Under the pieces are notes generated by a model. It searched no databases. It was not told where the DNA came from and worked only from the letters and a program-made list of their open reading frames with translations. From positions 49,953,489 through 50,017,488 of the forward strand of contig CM055107.1 in the NCBI GenBank assembly GCA_029204225.1: a stretch of DNA of 64,000 nucleotides, read 5' to 3'. The first letter of the stretch is position 1. Each line of letters starts with the position of its first letter. Source of the stretch: Diphasiastrum complanatum (Eukaryota > Streptophyta > Lycopodiopsida > Lycopodiales > Lycopodiaceae). A program made the translations under genes and the position numbers. Of this stretch, positions 31,656-44,364 are shown piece after piece.

Positions 31656-33124
31656 AAGTCAGTTTGTTTATTTGAGAGATATGATAGGATTAGAAAATGT
31701 AAATGATGTTTTTAGGATGTAGTTTTGGAGGACTGTGAAGTGAGAGAGGATTTGTGGCCATAACGACACTTCACCGTCAGATGAAACATAATTGGTACGT
31801 AGTCAGGATTTAAGGACACGTAAGCACAGGGTTTCTGATGTCCAGTAGGACACATATGCAAAAGTGCCTTCTTGGCATTAATGATGTTTTGTGCATATAA
31901 TGAATAATTAATAGAATGGATGTATGCTTTTGTGCGAGCTCTGAATTCAGTGTTGCTTTGTGTGATTGCTTTGTGATTGTTGTGAATGATTAATGATCAT
32001 TGCTTTTGATTTTGATTTTGTGTTCCATCCTATTGTACTTAGCCATAGGAACTCTGGCACATAACTCACACTTCCTTTGTTGATTGAATCAAGCTTGAGC
32101 ATTGCTGCTAGAGAGTGAGAGTTTCATTCAAACTATTATTTGAGCTACATATGAGAGTGCTATCTAAGAATTAAGGATTGATGTCTGATGCTATGACTAG
32201 CATCCTTTAATAACCTGTCTTCTTTAGAGAGCACATCTCTGGATCACATAACCGCTACTGTAGCTCGCTCTCTTATTCTTTGTTGTTGGAGCTCTCCATT
32301 GACTAGAGAACGGAGTCCATTGACTACAAATCGACCATATGCTTTTGTTGATTTTAGTAAGGACAGACTCGTCATAAGCAAGTGTGTTACATCATATGAG
32401 AGCTATATAGAGCTTGATGCATTTTAAGCATCCCATTATCTCAATTGTTAGAGTTGTACTCACTCTCCTTCAACATGCACTATTATGGAGGGTGACCTTA
32501 GTATCCGAGTCATGAGCCATTCTTTCCACGCTTCATAACACTGAGTGCTGGATTAGTGTGTTGGCCCACAGTTACCTCCTGCAGTGCTGACACACAATTG
32601 TCTTCTTCTTGTCAATGCGCAAGCAGTGATTCATATGCATACACATGATTTTTGGGCATTGGTTTTTAAAGTTAGCTTGCATGACTTTGCGCGTTGGATT
32701 CCAGAAATACGTCATCTACATCTTGAGCGCTAAATGTTGCCTTCGAAGCATGATGTACTTTTTCTTACCTTATTGACCAAAGATCCTATACAATTACTTT
32801 AAAGATGATCATTGAGATACACACATATAACTCTGAAGGTAATGAAGAGTTGCTTGGAATAGCTGCTGATATCTCAGCACTGCTCTGAACTAGAAGAAGT
32901 GGATTGAACCACAATTTCTTAGGTTATATGAAGTTGATTAAAAGTAGTAAGTGAGGCCAAAGTTATTAAGATTCGGATGAGGACAACAACAATATGAAAT
33001 TCCTTCCCAAGCATATTCAAAGAAAATAACTACTCAGGTGAAGCTAATAAAAATCATGATGTTATCAACTAAGAACTTTTTTCATAAAGCCACTCTTGAT
33101 TCTCAGTAAGTTTTAGTAAATGAT
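31656..33124. other. No recognised gene
   Basis: Follows the copia RNase H end. A purine-rich TTTTGGAGGAC before TGTGAAGTGAGAG (about 31722-31745) could be a polypurine tract and LTR start, but there is no second LTR to test this. Confidence 0.4.
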
Positions 33125-34990
33125 GTGGCATCATCATCATTTACCCATTCATCTTCTAAAATTCCTCATGCAAGTACTTTTCAAAAAATGACACCTGTAA
33201 CTCAACTTGTGTCAAATCTTTTGACCTTGTGCTCCTCTTCATATACAGGCTTTGGACAATTGGAACATTGTCATGTTGAACAAGTTGAATCATTCAGTGA
33301 TGATTCAAAAGCTTCATTTCACTCAGTTATTGATTCTAGTAAATCATCAGATCCGCATAAGTCTATTGATCTGTGATGTTCAAGCTTCTCAAAGTGATCA
33401 TGTTAAATCTAAAAGGGCTATATTTATTGAAAATTTAGAGCCTTTTGAGGGTCCAGAACATCCTAAGGTTGGAGCCAGAATTCCGAGTCATGAAATTCCA
33501 ACACCTCCTCAACCAGTTCAAGCACCTACTAGTGTCACAGGTTCAATTTATAGATCAGACTCCAAACAAAAAGGAAAATACAAGAGAGACTTGAGATCTT
33601 CACCTGGAACAGTTGATTACAAAATATGAGATTCGAAAGGTACGTTGTTTACAAAAATTGAGTATCATAGAAATTGAAGAATTAAGATCAAACTTTTTTT
33701 TATGAAGTAAGGATGAGTGAAATTACTATGTGTGTGCAACAGTGAGGCTAGACAAAAACTCTTATTCATATTATTTAAATGCGCAATCGGAAACTCACGA
33801 CTTCAATGAATGCATGCCAATGTTCGAAACGATCCAAATTTGACGATCACCATTGTACATAAGATAATTTGCGAATTTGATGAAAACCTTCCAAAAATAC
33901 TTTATTTGCAGATTGACAACACTGCTAGGGAAAATAAAAACCAAACTGTTTTGGCATAGAGAAAATTTTTTCCGAAAAAGTAAAAGTAGGATTTTTGTTG
34001 GTAGGACATACCCACGGTCAAATTGATCAAATGTTTAGTTGCTTTTCTAGGAGGTTGAGATGCAAGAAGGCATTTTCTTTACCAGTGCTTCAAAGCATTG
34101 TCGAGGATGTGCCAAGCCAAACGTGTCATTAATCAGACACACCTATGATTTTCGTGATTATGTTAAGGCATCCAATGAAACAAAGCGATGTGTAGCTAAT
34201 ATTAATGATATCAACTTTTAGCACCAGTTTAAAATCAAATGTAACAAATCAGACATTATATTATTATGGGACAAACTATTTTCAAAGTCAGTTTCAAGGC
34301 TACCTCTTGAAGGAGTTCAATTTTTGCTTAACATTCCATTGAGTCAAATCAAGCTTGTTGCGTTGTCTCCCTTGAAGTCCCTTGAAGTCCATGCCAGAAA
34401 AACAAAAGACACAAAGAGATCCATTTGCCTCATTAAATTTTTTGAAATCATTGTTTTGATGAGTTTGATCAGCATTTGTGGATGGACTTTTTCGAGGAAC
34501 AAAAAATCAATTTGCTCAATCTCGAACATACATCAACAACTGAAGAATTTCATTGGCCTCATAGATTAGAAACTTCAACTACAATTGTCAAACCTTCATA
34601 TATTCCTCAAGAGAATGATTTCTTGCAGCTTGTGCAAGGTCAGGAATGTAAAATTTATGTGGGCTCAAGGGAAGAAGAATAGGCAAAGTGTAAAAGCTGC
34701 AAAGATGAAATGGCGAGGTGATTTGAATGAAATCCAAATTGGAAGCCTTTTTGCACTTCTAGCATAAGAAAACAATGAAGGACATCCATTTTGGATTGCC
34801 AAAGTACTTGGTTTTATTCAAAATAGCAATCAAACAAAAGTAGTACGTGTCCATTGGTTGCACACCACTTCAACAAATGCTTTTTTGGGAAGCTACGAAC
34901 TCGAAATATTGCAAGTAAATCCAAAGGTCAAGAGAAAGAGATTGCCAAAATATCAATCAATATATGTTTTAGCATTTGAGTGTGTTGATT
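33125..34990 (+). pseudogene. DUF7869-like transposon ORF remnant, copy 1
   Basis: A Ser/Thr/Pro-rich opening (33125-33629) is followed, after a deletion, by NVRNDPNLTITIVHKIICEF-like sequence, LPKILYLQIDNTARENKNQT and a QIDQMFSC-like stretch near 34020 (frames broken). This resembles the DUF7869-type domain seen in transposon-like proteins (QLDNT..KN..V..YL; GHTH..IDQMFS). After 34324 come further frames and a C-terminal stretch FWIAKVLGFIQNSNQTKVVR, VHWLHTTSTNAFLGSYELEI. Compared with copy 2 (41690-43387), it lacks a middle block of about 700 bp but keeps the C-terminus. Family name is from memory of the motif. Confidence 0.5.
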
Positions 34991-35054
34991 GTTCCATGTG
35001 TAAGAAAAATGAGAAAAATTATTAAAAAGATCTTTACAACGGGTCTTTTTTGGA

Positions 35055-35330
35055 TTTAGAGCTCCTCTAATGCTTCACAAACCTTTCTTTGTGGAAGTAG
35101 ATGAAAGTATTGACTGTATTGGAGCAGCCTTAAACCAAGAAGGTCATGCCATAGCCTATGAGAGTAGAAGACTTCAAGGGGCAAAAGTACATTATGACAT
35201 ATATGAAAACAAACTTTTAGCTGTTATACATGCCCTTAAGTTATGGAAGCACTACCTATTAGGAAATGATTTATTGGTTAAACAGATCATCAGGTTCCCT
35301 TGCCAAATTTATTGTTTTTGTCTAAGAAAT
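35055..35330 (+). pseudogene. Ty3/gypsy RNase H fragment
   Basis: Reads HKPFFVEVDESIDCIGAALN, QEGHAIAYESRRLQGAKVHY, DIYENKLLAVIHALKLWKHY, LLGNDLLVK, then a frameshift to DHQVPLPNLL. This is the gypsy-type RNase H start. It runs directly into the palindrome-rich region. Confidence 0.85.
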
Positions 35331-35700
35331 TCCGCGTGGATTATCCATGCGCTATCCGCAGACGCAAGTCATTGGATTTTATGTGGTAGCAGGTGGCTAA
35401 TCCACACATGGATAGCTATTCACGAGATATCCATGCCACATCCACACAAAAGTCGAGCTTGTTTCTTTTATTAGTTCACTATGGGTGGATTATCCACGCC
35501 AAACTAACTTGACTATGCCGCTATCCAATATCAGACCGAGATGTGCTGAAAAACTTTTCGTGGAATATCCACACAGTTTCAATTTTTTGGTTTCTCTCCC
35601 GGATGGACAACTATTCTCAAAAATAATGTTCGCATGGATAATCCATGCATGGATGTTCCACACGGTCGTATCCACGCGTATATCCATGCCAATCCACTAA
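35325..35700. repeat. Orphan palindrome cluster (GGATNATCC / ATCCAC motif)
   Basis: At least eight short palindromes or half-sites: CGTGGATTATCCATGCG, CCACACATGGAT, GGTGGATTATCCACGCC, CGTGGAATATCCACAC, GCATGGATAATCCATGC followed by ATGGATGTTCCACAC, and TATCCACGCGTATATCCATG. The style matches the subterminal clusters of transposon A but with another core sequence. No transposase gene lies beside it and no terminal repeat was found. Confidence 0.7.
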
Positions 35701-36589
35701 TTTTCTTTTTGTCACGTGACCTTCTTTGGATGTTGTGTGGATATTTTCATGTTTTGTTCTTGTGCAACTTCCTTGCACTTTTGAGCTCTTGTAACAACCA
35801 TTATTGGTGCAATAGGCTTCATTTCAGGTGTGCATGGGGTTGTTTCAAAAGTATGTCTTAGATTGATGAAAATGAAGTTACTGGTCTTTCTATAAAAACT
35901 TCAAAGAAATATTCATAAACTCATTCTCGACAAGATGGTGAAAAATTGTATCTATTCATACATTGTAATATTTGATGATTCTCACTACATCCAAAACATC
36001 ATAATGATGTCTCTTGCCAATGGTCTGTGTCATTGTTGTTGTTGGCAGGATAAAGAGCATATTGCTCATTGAATCTAGAATCATAGGATTGATCAGATCG
36101 TCCCATCCATTGAAATGTATCCTAACTAAAAATTGGTTCTAGTTCAACCATATTGGAATGGGGGCCTTGTTGACTTGGAGGTGCTAGTAAAGCTAGTTGC
36201 TATAGTTATGTTATTATTCATGATGGTCCTCTCATACTTCGACCTTCATGATATGCATACTTATGATAGCATCATTAGCTAAATCTAGGATTGAATGAAC
36301 AATATCATCTTTCATGACTGAAGGATTACTTATTTGTCACTCTTTCCTTCCTCATTGGACATTCATTTAGTTTATACTTTCTAGCAGAAATCGAGCAGCA
36401 TACATTTGTTCTTCTAGGATATGACTAACTTTGTTCAACAACTACCGCAATGTTGGAAACATGAGCTTTCAATGATTTGAGGTTTTCATCAAAATACGCT
36501 TGCAATTACTCCATCTGCAAATTTGATCTCTAGCCCAACTTTTCAAGATCATTGATCATCAAATCTATAGTTGCATTGAGGTTGGTAGA
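35701..36589. other. No recognised gene
   Basis: AT-rich; no domain seen. Could include the remainder of the element that carried the adjacent palindrome cluster, or the lower end of the gypsy gag remnant. Confidence 0.4.
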
Positions 36590-37110
36590 TGCCTAGCTAT
36601 TCAAGGAAACATTCAAGTATTTGGTGTGTCACATGACTCTTCATCTTCCTCCCATACCTCGTCTTCTATCCCTTATTGCAACATGACATATTGCTTCCTT
36701 CGCTTGAGTTCAAGTTTGATGCTTTCTAGCAATTTGACCAAAAATCATTGCATGATCTAGAGTCAATTCTATATCACATTTTGATCCTAAATATTTAATG
36801 TACTCAATGTAATCTTTGACCATGTCTTTCTTATCCATCTTGATCTTACCAACAAAAGGAATGGATTTTCTAGAAACCTTGTTGGCTTAAATCTAGTGAT
36901 TTATACTAATTCTCAATCATTGTCTTTTTGTAGAGTTTTATTGAAATACCAATCTAATACCACTCCTATTAGTGCCATTGGAAATAGCTTATGCTTATCA
37001 CTTGGATTAACCTCAAAATCAATCTCACATGCTTTTGTGTAGATCTAAACAAATCTGATTTAATTAATTGATCCATTTTATTTTGGACAAGGTAATGATT
37101 GATTATAATC
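36590..37110 (-). pseudogene. Ty3/gypsy gag remnant
   Basis: Minus-strand reading near 37080-36930 gives IYTKACEIDFEVNPSDKHKL, FPMALIGVVLDWYFNKTLQK, the gypsy gag core (K...F...L.G.A..WY). Further down, KIKMDKKDMVKDYIEYIKYL and LDHAMIFGQIARKHQ are readable, with stops between. No protease follows. Confidence 0.6.
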
Positions 37111-39734
37111 TACATCATCTTGATCCACCTATTGAGATTGGCAGTTTTCAGATGAAAATTCTTCATAATTTATAGAGTATTGACTTTAAGATATCTCACC
37201 GGAAAGACGTCTCAAGGTTTTTGGAATGCCTAATGTATTACGCGATCTAACTTAAAGAATCATCCATCAATCTAATAAGCTATGTCAAGATGATATTTGG
37301 ATTGACAATAGGATCCTCTAAATCTATACTATATTAATGAAAAAAAAACTTGATGATAAACTTACCTTTTTATGAATCAAGAACCCTCACAGCCTTTTCA
37401 GTAAATATTTTTTGGAATAATATGGAATTGACTAATGGGCCTTGCAAAGGTTATTTGTGTGAAGCATCACTAATTATTATATATGGTGAAGGTTCTTTTA
37501 AAAAATTTGGCATAAAATTTTACTGAAGCTCTTTACTTTGATGATTTTGGTCAAACCAACACTTAAGGACTCATGGGAAACTAGAAACAATCCAATAAAG
37601 CTTTGGAAGGTTTGGCATTTGTACTAATCCATTACAAGAAATTATAAACATGAATTCCTATGAAGATCAAAGTATAATCCTAAAACACCAAGAAATGCAA
37701 TTCTAAACCAAATATGCCAAAATCATCATGTCTAAATGCAAACTAACATCCATTCAAGCATCACAATCATGCTAAGAAACTAAAAATAATGGCAATTGCT
37801 CCCGAACAATGGCTCCAAATTTGTAGAGACTTTGCCTCAATCTCATTCAAACCCTATTTCCACACAAGGCAAGCCAAAGAACATAGGAAGTGAATTCTTC
37901 TTTCATTTCACGTGAGAACAAAGCTTAATCACAAAATATTCTACAATGAGCAATAAGAGTGGGTTTGCAACTTGTCGTTTCCTAACACATGTAGTGACCT
38001 TGGGGGTGCATTCTTCTTGGTTGTTGGAAATCTCTTTCTCTCTCTTGAGGCAGGTCGCGACTGGAAGCCCTTTTGGGGCCAGATAGAGTGGCAACTAGAG
38101 TAGAAAATAGAGTTTTTTTTTTAAGGTCTTGTGACATGTGTAAACCTTTTAAATTTCCTTGGCCTATGAAGACTTTGCATGGGTTTCTTTTCGGGAATGG
38201 ATTTTTTGGTAGTTGCGTGGCTGTATGAGTCATTACGAATATGTGGCCCGGATTTTGTTGAACCTCAGAGTTGTTATATCTGCCGTCGAACTATGTTGGT
38301 TTCAAAAATAATTTTTTTGACGGAATCTACCCAAACCAACGGTTGAGAATAATTGTTGATTCTCCGTACCAAAAACCTAGATAGTTGTGTGAGGAGATAA
38401 TTTTTGGCTATCCTAACAGATCATCTATGAGGTTGGTCCATCGATTTAGGATTGACGACAAGTTATTGGTTCTTCCTGAATTTTCTTTTCCAAATAGGTA
38501 CTCGGTTCCAGGAGATTTGATTTTTTCTGGTATTGTGCTTGTTGACTTTGGAGTATATATTCTCCCCAGATTTAAAGTTAAAGGATTTTTTTTATGATTT
38601 ATACCTATATTTTTTTCTTTTCGAGGTTTTGTTATTGCACTCTCAATGATTTCGGTCATTAAGGTTGGGAAAACCAAAGCTTTTAGTAAGATACTTGTCA
38701 AAGTTGAATTCAGTTGAACTAATGAAACAATGATATTTATTAAATGGAAGTAATTCTTTATTCAATTCAAGGACTTTTTTGTCGAATATCGTAACACAAG
38801 TAAGGGGATCCAAATTTTGTGGAATTTTCATTTATATACTTTCATTAGTTGTGTTATAATTAGCCGAATTTGTTAGAGTAATACTAAAGCCAGTAAAATG
38901 AAATGGGAAAATAGATTATCATTTACTATGTGTCTAGGAAATTTTTTTGTACCAATTTTTCGTCGGACCGAAAAATCTAAGAGAGGAAGAAAAATGGGGA
39001 CCTTAATTAATAAATGAGTTCGGGTTATGTAATCTGGAATTTTTGAAATCTTTAAAGATCTGCATAATACCAATAGTAAAATTGATTAATGGAATTCATT
39101 TAAGTGAATTCATATTAGATATCGTTTATGACCATGAACATGACCGTAAATTTTGTTATGGATAAATAAGGAGTGTGTTAACACATGGATCACATTCAAT
39201 TTGTTAGTACATAAAATGGCTTTCTTTCATGGATGAAGGTCCTGGATTGGTAAAGCTTAGTACTAACTAGGGAAAAAATTGAAAATATGACGGTAAACTA
39301 GGTGCGGAATCTTATTGTTGAATAATCATTTCATAAATGGATTTTTATCCATCAGGGATAAAATTTATGAATTCTCCAGTGTTTGGTTATGTTGATATGT
39401 GCCTATACTTGGTATAGGAAATCCAGATGAAATTAGCTGAATTCTAGAATATCAGATATGGCAGTTAAGGTTTGTCTAGAAGGAAAAGCTGGTGGTATGG
39501 GACAAGAATCCTTTGGCTTTACAGATATGATTACCAGTGGTAAATTTGAATGCCTATTCATGATACGTAAAAAAGTACACCATTGGTTAATTGAAGGGTA
39601 TATTGGAAAATTTTGAGGTTCAGTTCGGACCCATTGGAGTTATTTAATGATTTACAAAATTGGAAAAGTTGTTAAGCTATATCTCACCTAGGTAGAACAC
39701 TTCTTTAAAGATTTCTCTAGTACAGGGCATTAAA
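37111..39734. other. No recognised gene
   Basis: AT-rich with short frames only. The gypsy RNase H fragment at 39735-40259 points into this region on the minus strand, so integrase would be expected near 39700-38500, but I could not read any integrase motif there. Confidence 0.45.
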
Positions 39735-40259
39735 CTAACTTTCATATGATTCTTCCGGTAGGAAGTTAGTTCTTTTATGAAGGACTGTTATCATGTGAAT
39801 TACTACTTGTAGATACAAGACTTGGAATTTTTGATAAGGTCTTGGGTCATTTGTGGTTTCAAAATGGGAGTCTGATTCATATTTTCCTCTCAACGAAAGA
39901 TATAGATTCGTAGAAATCTGGGTGAATGACAACTCGTTCAGTTCACCTATCCGACTAAGAGCATCTGCAACTTGATTAGAGTTGCCTCTTATGTAACAGA
40001 TTTCATGGTTGAATTCTTGCATCAATTCAGCCCATCGAGCTTTTCTCCCCCGAAGATCATGTTGGTTACAAAGATACTTAAGAGGTTGGTGATCCATATA
40101 CACTACAAACTTACTACCATACAAGTAGTGTCTCCAGGTTTTAAGTGCATGGATTACAACAAACAACTCCTTTTCCTGCGTAGTATAACGCAACTGAGGA
40201 CTAGTAAATTTTTTGCTCTCAAATGCTAGTGGCTTAACAACCTTATTTTGACTTGCCAA
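39735..40259 (-). pseudogene. Ty3/gypsy RNase H fragment
   Basis: 174 codons: LAFESKKFTSPQLRYTTQEK, ELFVVIHALKTWRHYLYGSK, FVVYMDHQPLKYLCNQHDLR, ARWAELMQEFNHEICYIRGN, NQVADALSR. This is the gypsy RNase H plus the start of the linker to integrase, with the conserved Y-T-T-x-E-K-E-L, DHQ.L.YL and N.VADALSR motifs. The frame is intact over the domain, but RT upstream is missing. Confidence 0.9.
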
Positions 40260-41689
40260 TATTGAAAGTCTATACCTTCAAACTTGTTTACTAGGAACTT
40301 GTCCATGTTGAAAAAGTTGACGGTTCTTAGAAAGCTTATTTGGGAGTGACTCCCCTACAATTACAAGATTCACTCACTCTAAAAAACTGCTCAAATGCGT
40401 AGATTATGTGACATGCTCCAATAAAACCATAGAATACGTAAAATCAATAACCAGAGAAAGTCAAAGCAAATAGGCTAACTAGTAGGTGCAATTCTACTTA
40501 AAACTGGAGTTAAATACTAAAACTTCTCAAGGCAAATACTTCATCCATTCAAAGATTTAGAAATATGATGACCAAAAAAAATAGAAATGACATGGAGACC
40601 CATTTTTTTGTAAAATTTATATTTAAAATGCTTCAAATATATATATTGTAATGTTAAAAAAATGTTGTATTTTGCAAGAAAATTAATCAACCTACTAAAA
40701 TCTTGTTAAAAGATTTTGATTAATAACTCCAAAATAGCTTATATGAAATAATAATACTATTTAAAATAAAATCATTAGATACACAATCACTAGAATAACT
40801 ATTTTTTTGTTTTACTTATTTAAAACAAAAGTTTGTGTTTTCTTTGGAATTTTAAAAGTCTTTTAAAATACATTTCTTGTATAAAAAAAATATTTTTAAA
40901 ATTATAACAAAAAATTTTATCAGTATTTTTAAAATTTGTAATATTGTTAAAATCTTTACTTATATTTCAAATATCTATGTAAGTTCATTGAATATTTAAA
41001 TTTCAGCGAATGGAATGGACTTGTGGTGATGTGTAGCCATGATCTTTGGGCAGGACTTGGGTCTAGTGGGAGAGGATTCAGAAATATTATGTGATCTTTT
41101 TTTTTGGGATGAGGGGCACCTACAGTATCCCCAACGTTTTTAGTGGCTGGCTTTGTGACCTGAGCAGTGGTAGAAGCAGGCTTGCTAGGTCCAATAGATA
41201 CTAATTTAGAATTCCATAGTGAATAGACCAGATCTTTCCCCTCAGCAATAGAAACTAGCACATTTTTGAGCATTGCTTTATGCTCTGGACAACAAAAAAA
41301 AATAGGTCTAAAGTATAATGAGCAAAGGCATTTATATTGGCTATGCTCAGCATAGGACTATTCAATTTACTGAAAGGTTTTCCACTTATAACTTCATGGC
41401 GATTTTATATTTAAGTTATCACAATGCTAAGCATAGAACACTTGTTAACATATATGAGTGAAAATAGGTTTTATGATTACATATCAAAGTAACTAGAGCT
41501 TTATCAAAATAAGTTTTGATGGCCTCATATTGGCATAGTCGAATCTTTATCATAGTCTCGTTTAGAATGAAAATAGAACGAGACTTATCCATTTCCTTTA
41601 CAAGCATGTTCACAAAACCTTCTGGTTGATCAGCAATAAATTTTCCTTGAATATGAAACTACGAGTCTCCCCCTGCTAGGGTCATGCAG
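40260..41689. other. AT-rich stretch without recognised gene
   Basis: Especially A/T-rich at 40560-41000. A 105-codon minus-strand frame (41273-40956) has no recognisable motif and is probably chance. Confidence 0.5.
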
Positions 41690-43387
41690 GTACTTTTCAA
41701 GAAATGGCACATGTAACTCAACCTGTGTCAAATCTTTTGACCTCGTCCTCCTATTTAGAACAATTAGAACATTGTTCTTTTGAACAAGTTGAATCACTGA
41801 GTGATGATGTAAAAGCTTCAATTCACTCGGTTACTGATTCTAGTAAATCAATAGTTCTGCGTAAGTTTGTTGATTCGCAACGTTCAAGCTTTTCACATGG
41901 TCGTAGGAGACCTTCTCAAAGTGATGTTCGTCATCTTAAATCTAAAAGGGCTATATGTACTAAAAGTTTAGAGCATTTTGAGGGTCCAGAACATCTTGAG
42001 GTTGAAGCCAGAATTCGGAGTCATGAAATTCCAACACCCTCTCAACCAGTTCAAGTACCTACTAGTGTCACATGTTCAATTTACAGATCAAACTCCAAAC
42101 AAAAAAGAAAACACAAGAGAGACTTGAGATCTTCACTTGTTTTAACGAATCGTCAAAAACAATTGATTACAAAATCTGAGATTTGAAAGGTACGGATTAT
42201 TATTTATTGCTCATCTTGTTGTTTACAGAAACTAAGTATCAGAGAAATTGAAGAATTAAGATCAAACTTCTTTTTACAAAGTAAGGATGAGATAAATTAC
42301 TATTTGTGTGCAACAGTGAGGCTGGACAAAAACTCCTATTCATATTTTTAAATACTTTGGACGTTTGTCGCAAAGCTTACAAAGTAGTTAACGCAATTGG
42401 AAACTCATGGTTTTCAAAAAGGTGCATGCATGACTTCATAAAGACCCATTATTACGGGGATCCTGACAAGGTCGAATTGTTTCTCCAGATGCTTTTTAAT
42501 GCAACTGCTTGGCTAAAGCATTTCATAGATGTGCATGGAGAGAAATTGCCTAATTCCTTGTATTTTCACTTGCCGGATAAGTTTACCAAATTAAAAATAT
42601 TTTTGATGTAAAAAGAGTTTGCCAAAACAAAAAATGTTCCCTATTTGAGTTACTCATATTTTCTTAGAATTTGGAAAGAGATTTTGGACTGATAAAGATT
42701 CTCAAAAAATCACGAATGACAGTATGCTCCACTTGCGAGTTGTTAAAGTTTGCAAAACAACTTGCAAAGAGCAATGATGAGAAAGGTAAATATTAATCAA
42801 ATTTGTCATTCATTTTGAATATCATTATGGTATCCTTATTCTATTAAATAAGTTCATTGTATTTTCAGTGGATGCTACAAAAGCCCTTCAAGTGCACAGA
42901 GATCAAGAAACAGTTGAAAGACAAAAGTTGCCCAAGCATTGAAAGAAATGTTTGGAATATCCACAAAAATATCTGGGCCTTGTTTTTGATGACATGGATC
43001 AGAAGAAAACAATGTTGTCTCATTTTGTCAAAGTGCCCAAAAATTTGAATGAGAGAGATTTTATTCAGGTTCATCTCATTGGAGCACTTGTGTTTAATGG
43101 CTTTGGAGTTCATGGTCTTTTTTAATTATCCCTATGTTCGAAATGATCCAAATTTGATGATTACTATTGTACATAAGATAATTTGCGAATTTGGTGAAAA
43201 CCTTCCAAAAATACTTTATTTGCAGCTTGACAACACTGCTAGGAAAAATGAAAACCAAACTGTTTTGGCATACTTGTCCATGCTAGTAGAGAATTTTGTT
43301 TCAAAATTTAAAAATAGGATTTTTGTTGGTAGGACATACCCACGTCAAATTGATCAAATGTTTAGTTGCTTTTCTAAGAGGTTGAGA
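41690..43387 (+). pseudogene. DUF7869-like transposon ORF remnant, copy 2
   Basis: 41704-42186 repeats the Ser/Thr/Pro-rich opening of copy 1 (VTQPVSNLLTSSS; EHFEGPEHLEVEARI; SHEIPTPSQPVQVPTSVT). 42306-42611 has VCRKAYKVVNAIGNSWFS and FIDVHGEKLPNSLYFHLP, and 43049-43387 has DPNLMITIVHKIICEFGENL, PKILYLQLDNTARKNENQTV, FVGRTYPRQIDQMFSCFSKR. The pattern QLDNT..N.NQTV..YL then QIDQMFS resembles a DUF7869-type domain of probable transposon origin. Frames shift between blocks. It ends exactly where copia D begins (43388), so the C-terminus retained by copy 1 is missing. Confidence 0.5.
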
Positions 43388-44349
43388 CTCACCATAGTCT
43401 ACCATCTCAAACTCAGAAGATAATATTGACTTGCAATAGTTCATAAAAGTGAGATCATTGCTCACTAGTATAGCATCATCAACATATAATGCTATAATTA
43501 CCAATGAACTTTGCTTCTGTCGGACATAGATATTTGAATCTGCATGTCCATCACTAAATCCTTCTGACTTTAGATAAGCATCTATACGCTGATACCAAGC
43601 TCTAGGTGACTGTTTTAGTCCATAAATAATTTTGTGTAGTTTACACACTAGCCTCTCATTCCCAAGCTTAATGTATGCTTCTGGTTGTTGCATATAAATC
43701 TCTTCATCTAGGCTGTTTTGACATCCATTTGATGTATAAACATGTCCTTAGCTGTAGCAATTGCAAGTAAGGTTCTGATGGAAGTCATCTTGACAACCGT
43801 TGAGAATGTATCATTATAATTGATGCCTTCGACTTGTGAATATCCTTTGGCCACTAATCGAGCTTTATATCGATGTAATGAACCATCTGCTTTAAACTTA
43901 TGTTTAAAGAGCCATTTACAACCAACAAATTTCCTGTTACTTGGAAGTGATGTTAGTGACCATGTATTGTTTTAAATAAGCGAATCAAACTCAGTGTCTA
44001 ATGGCTTTTTACACTCTTCAACATGTGAACTTTTAAGTGCTTGTTTCAAAGTTTGAGACTCTGAATCAGTTGATGCACTTAAGGCAAAATAAGATCTCCA
44101 TCCTGACTCCAAGGCCTTTATGGATGGTCTCTTTTCTCTAGTAGATCTTCTCAATGTAGGAGAACTTACAAAAGAACTAGCTGGAGGATCAGCAATAGGA
44201 GGAGCAGAATTTCCTTCCCCATTATTAATATCTACCACTAGTTCCTCATTTGGTTCAGTTGCAGGCTCAGTGGGAATATCATGTTCCAAATGTTCAAGCT
44301 CCCACACAACCTCATTTGAATTAATGTTAATTGTTGAATCTTCTCCCAC
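43388..44349 (-). pseudogene. Copia D linker and reverse transcriptase, C-terminally truncated
   Basis: 44349-43972 is the acidic linker with LRRSTREKRPSIKALESG. A stop precedes NTWSLTSLPSNRKFVGCKWL, FKADGSLHRYKARLVAKGYS, then 43693 onward VCKLHKIIYGLKQSPRAWYQ, SSLVIIALYVDDAILVSNDL with an intact YVDD, FEMVDYGE at the break. RT's end and RNase H are missing. Confidence 0.88.
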
Positions 44350-44364
44350 TGTTTTTGACGAAAC

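Noticed and set aside
35696-35706. CACTAATTTTC next to the orphan palindrome cluster, a possible CACTA transposon end
   Set aside because: The palindromes lie on its left, whereas a left CACTA end would have them on its right, and no TAGTG partner with a 3-bp duplication was found.
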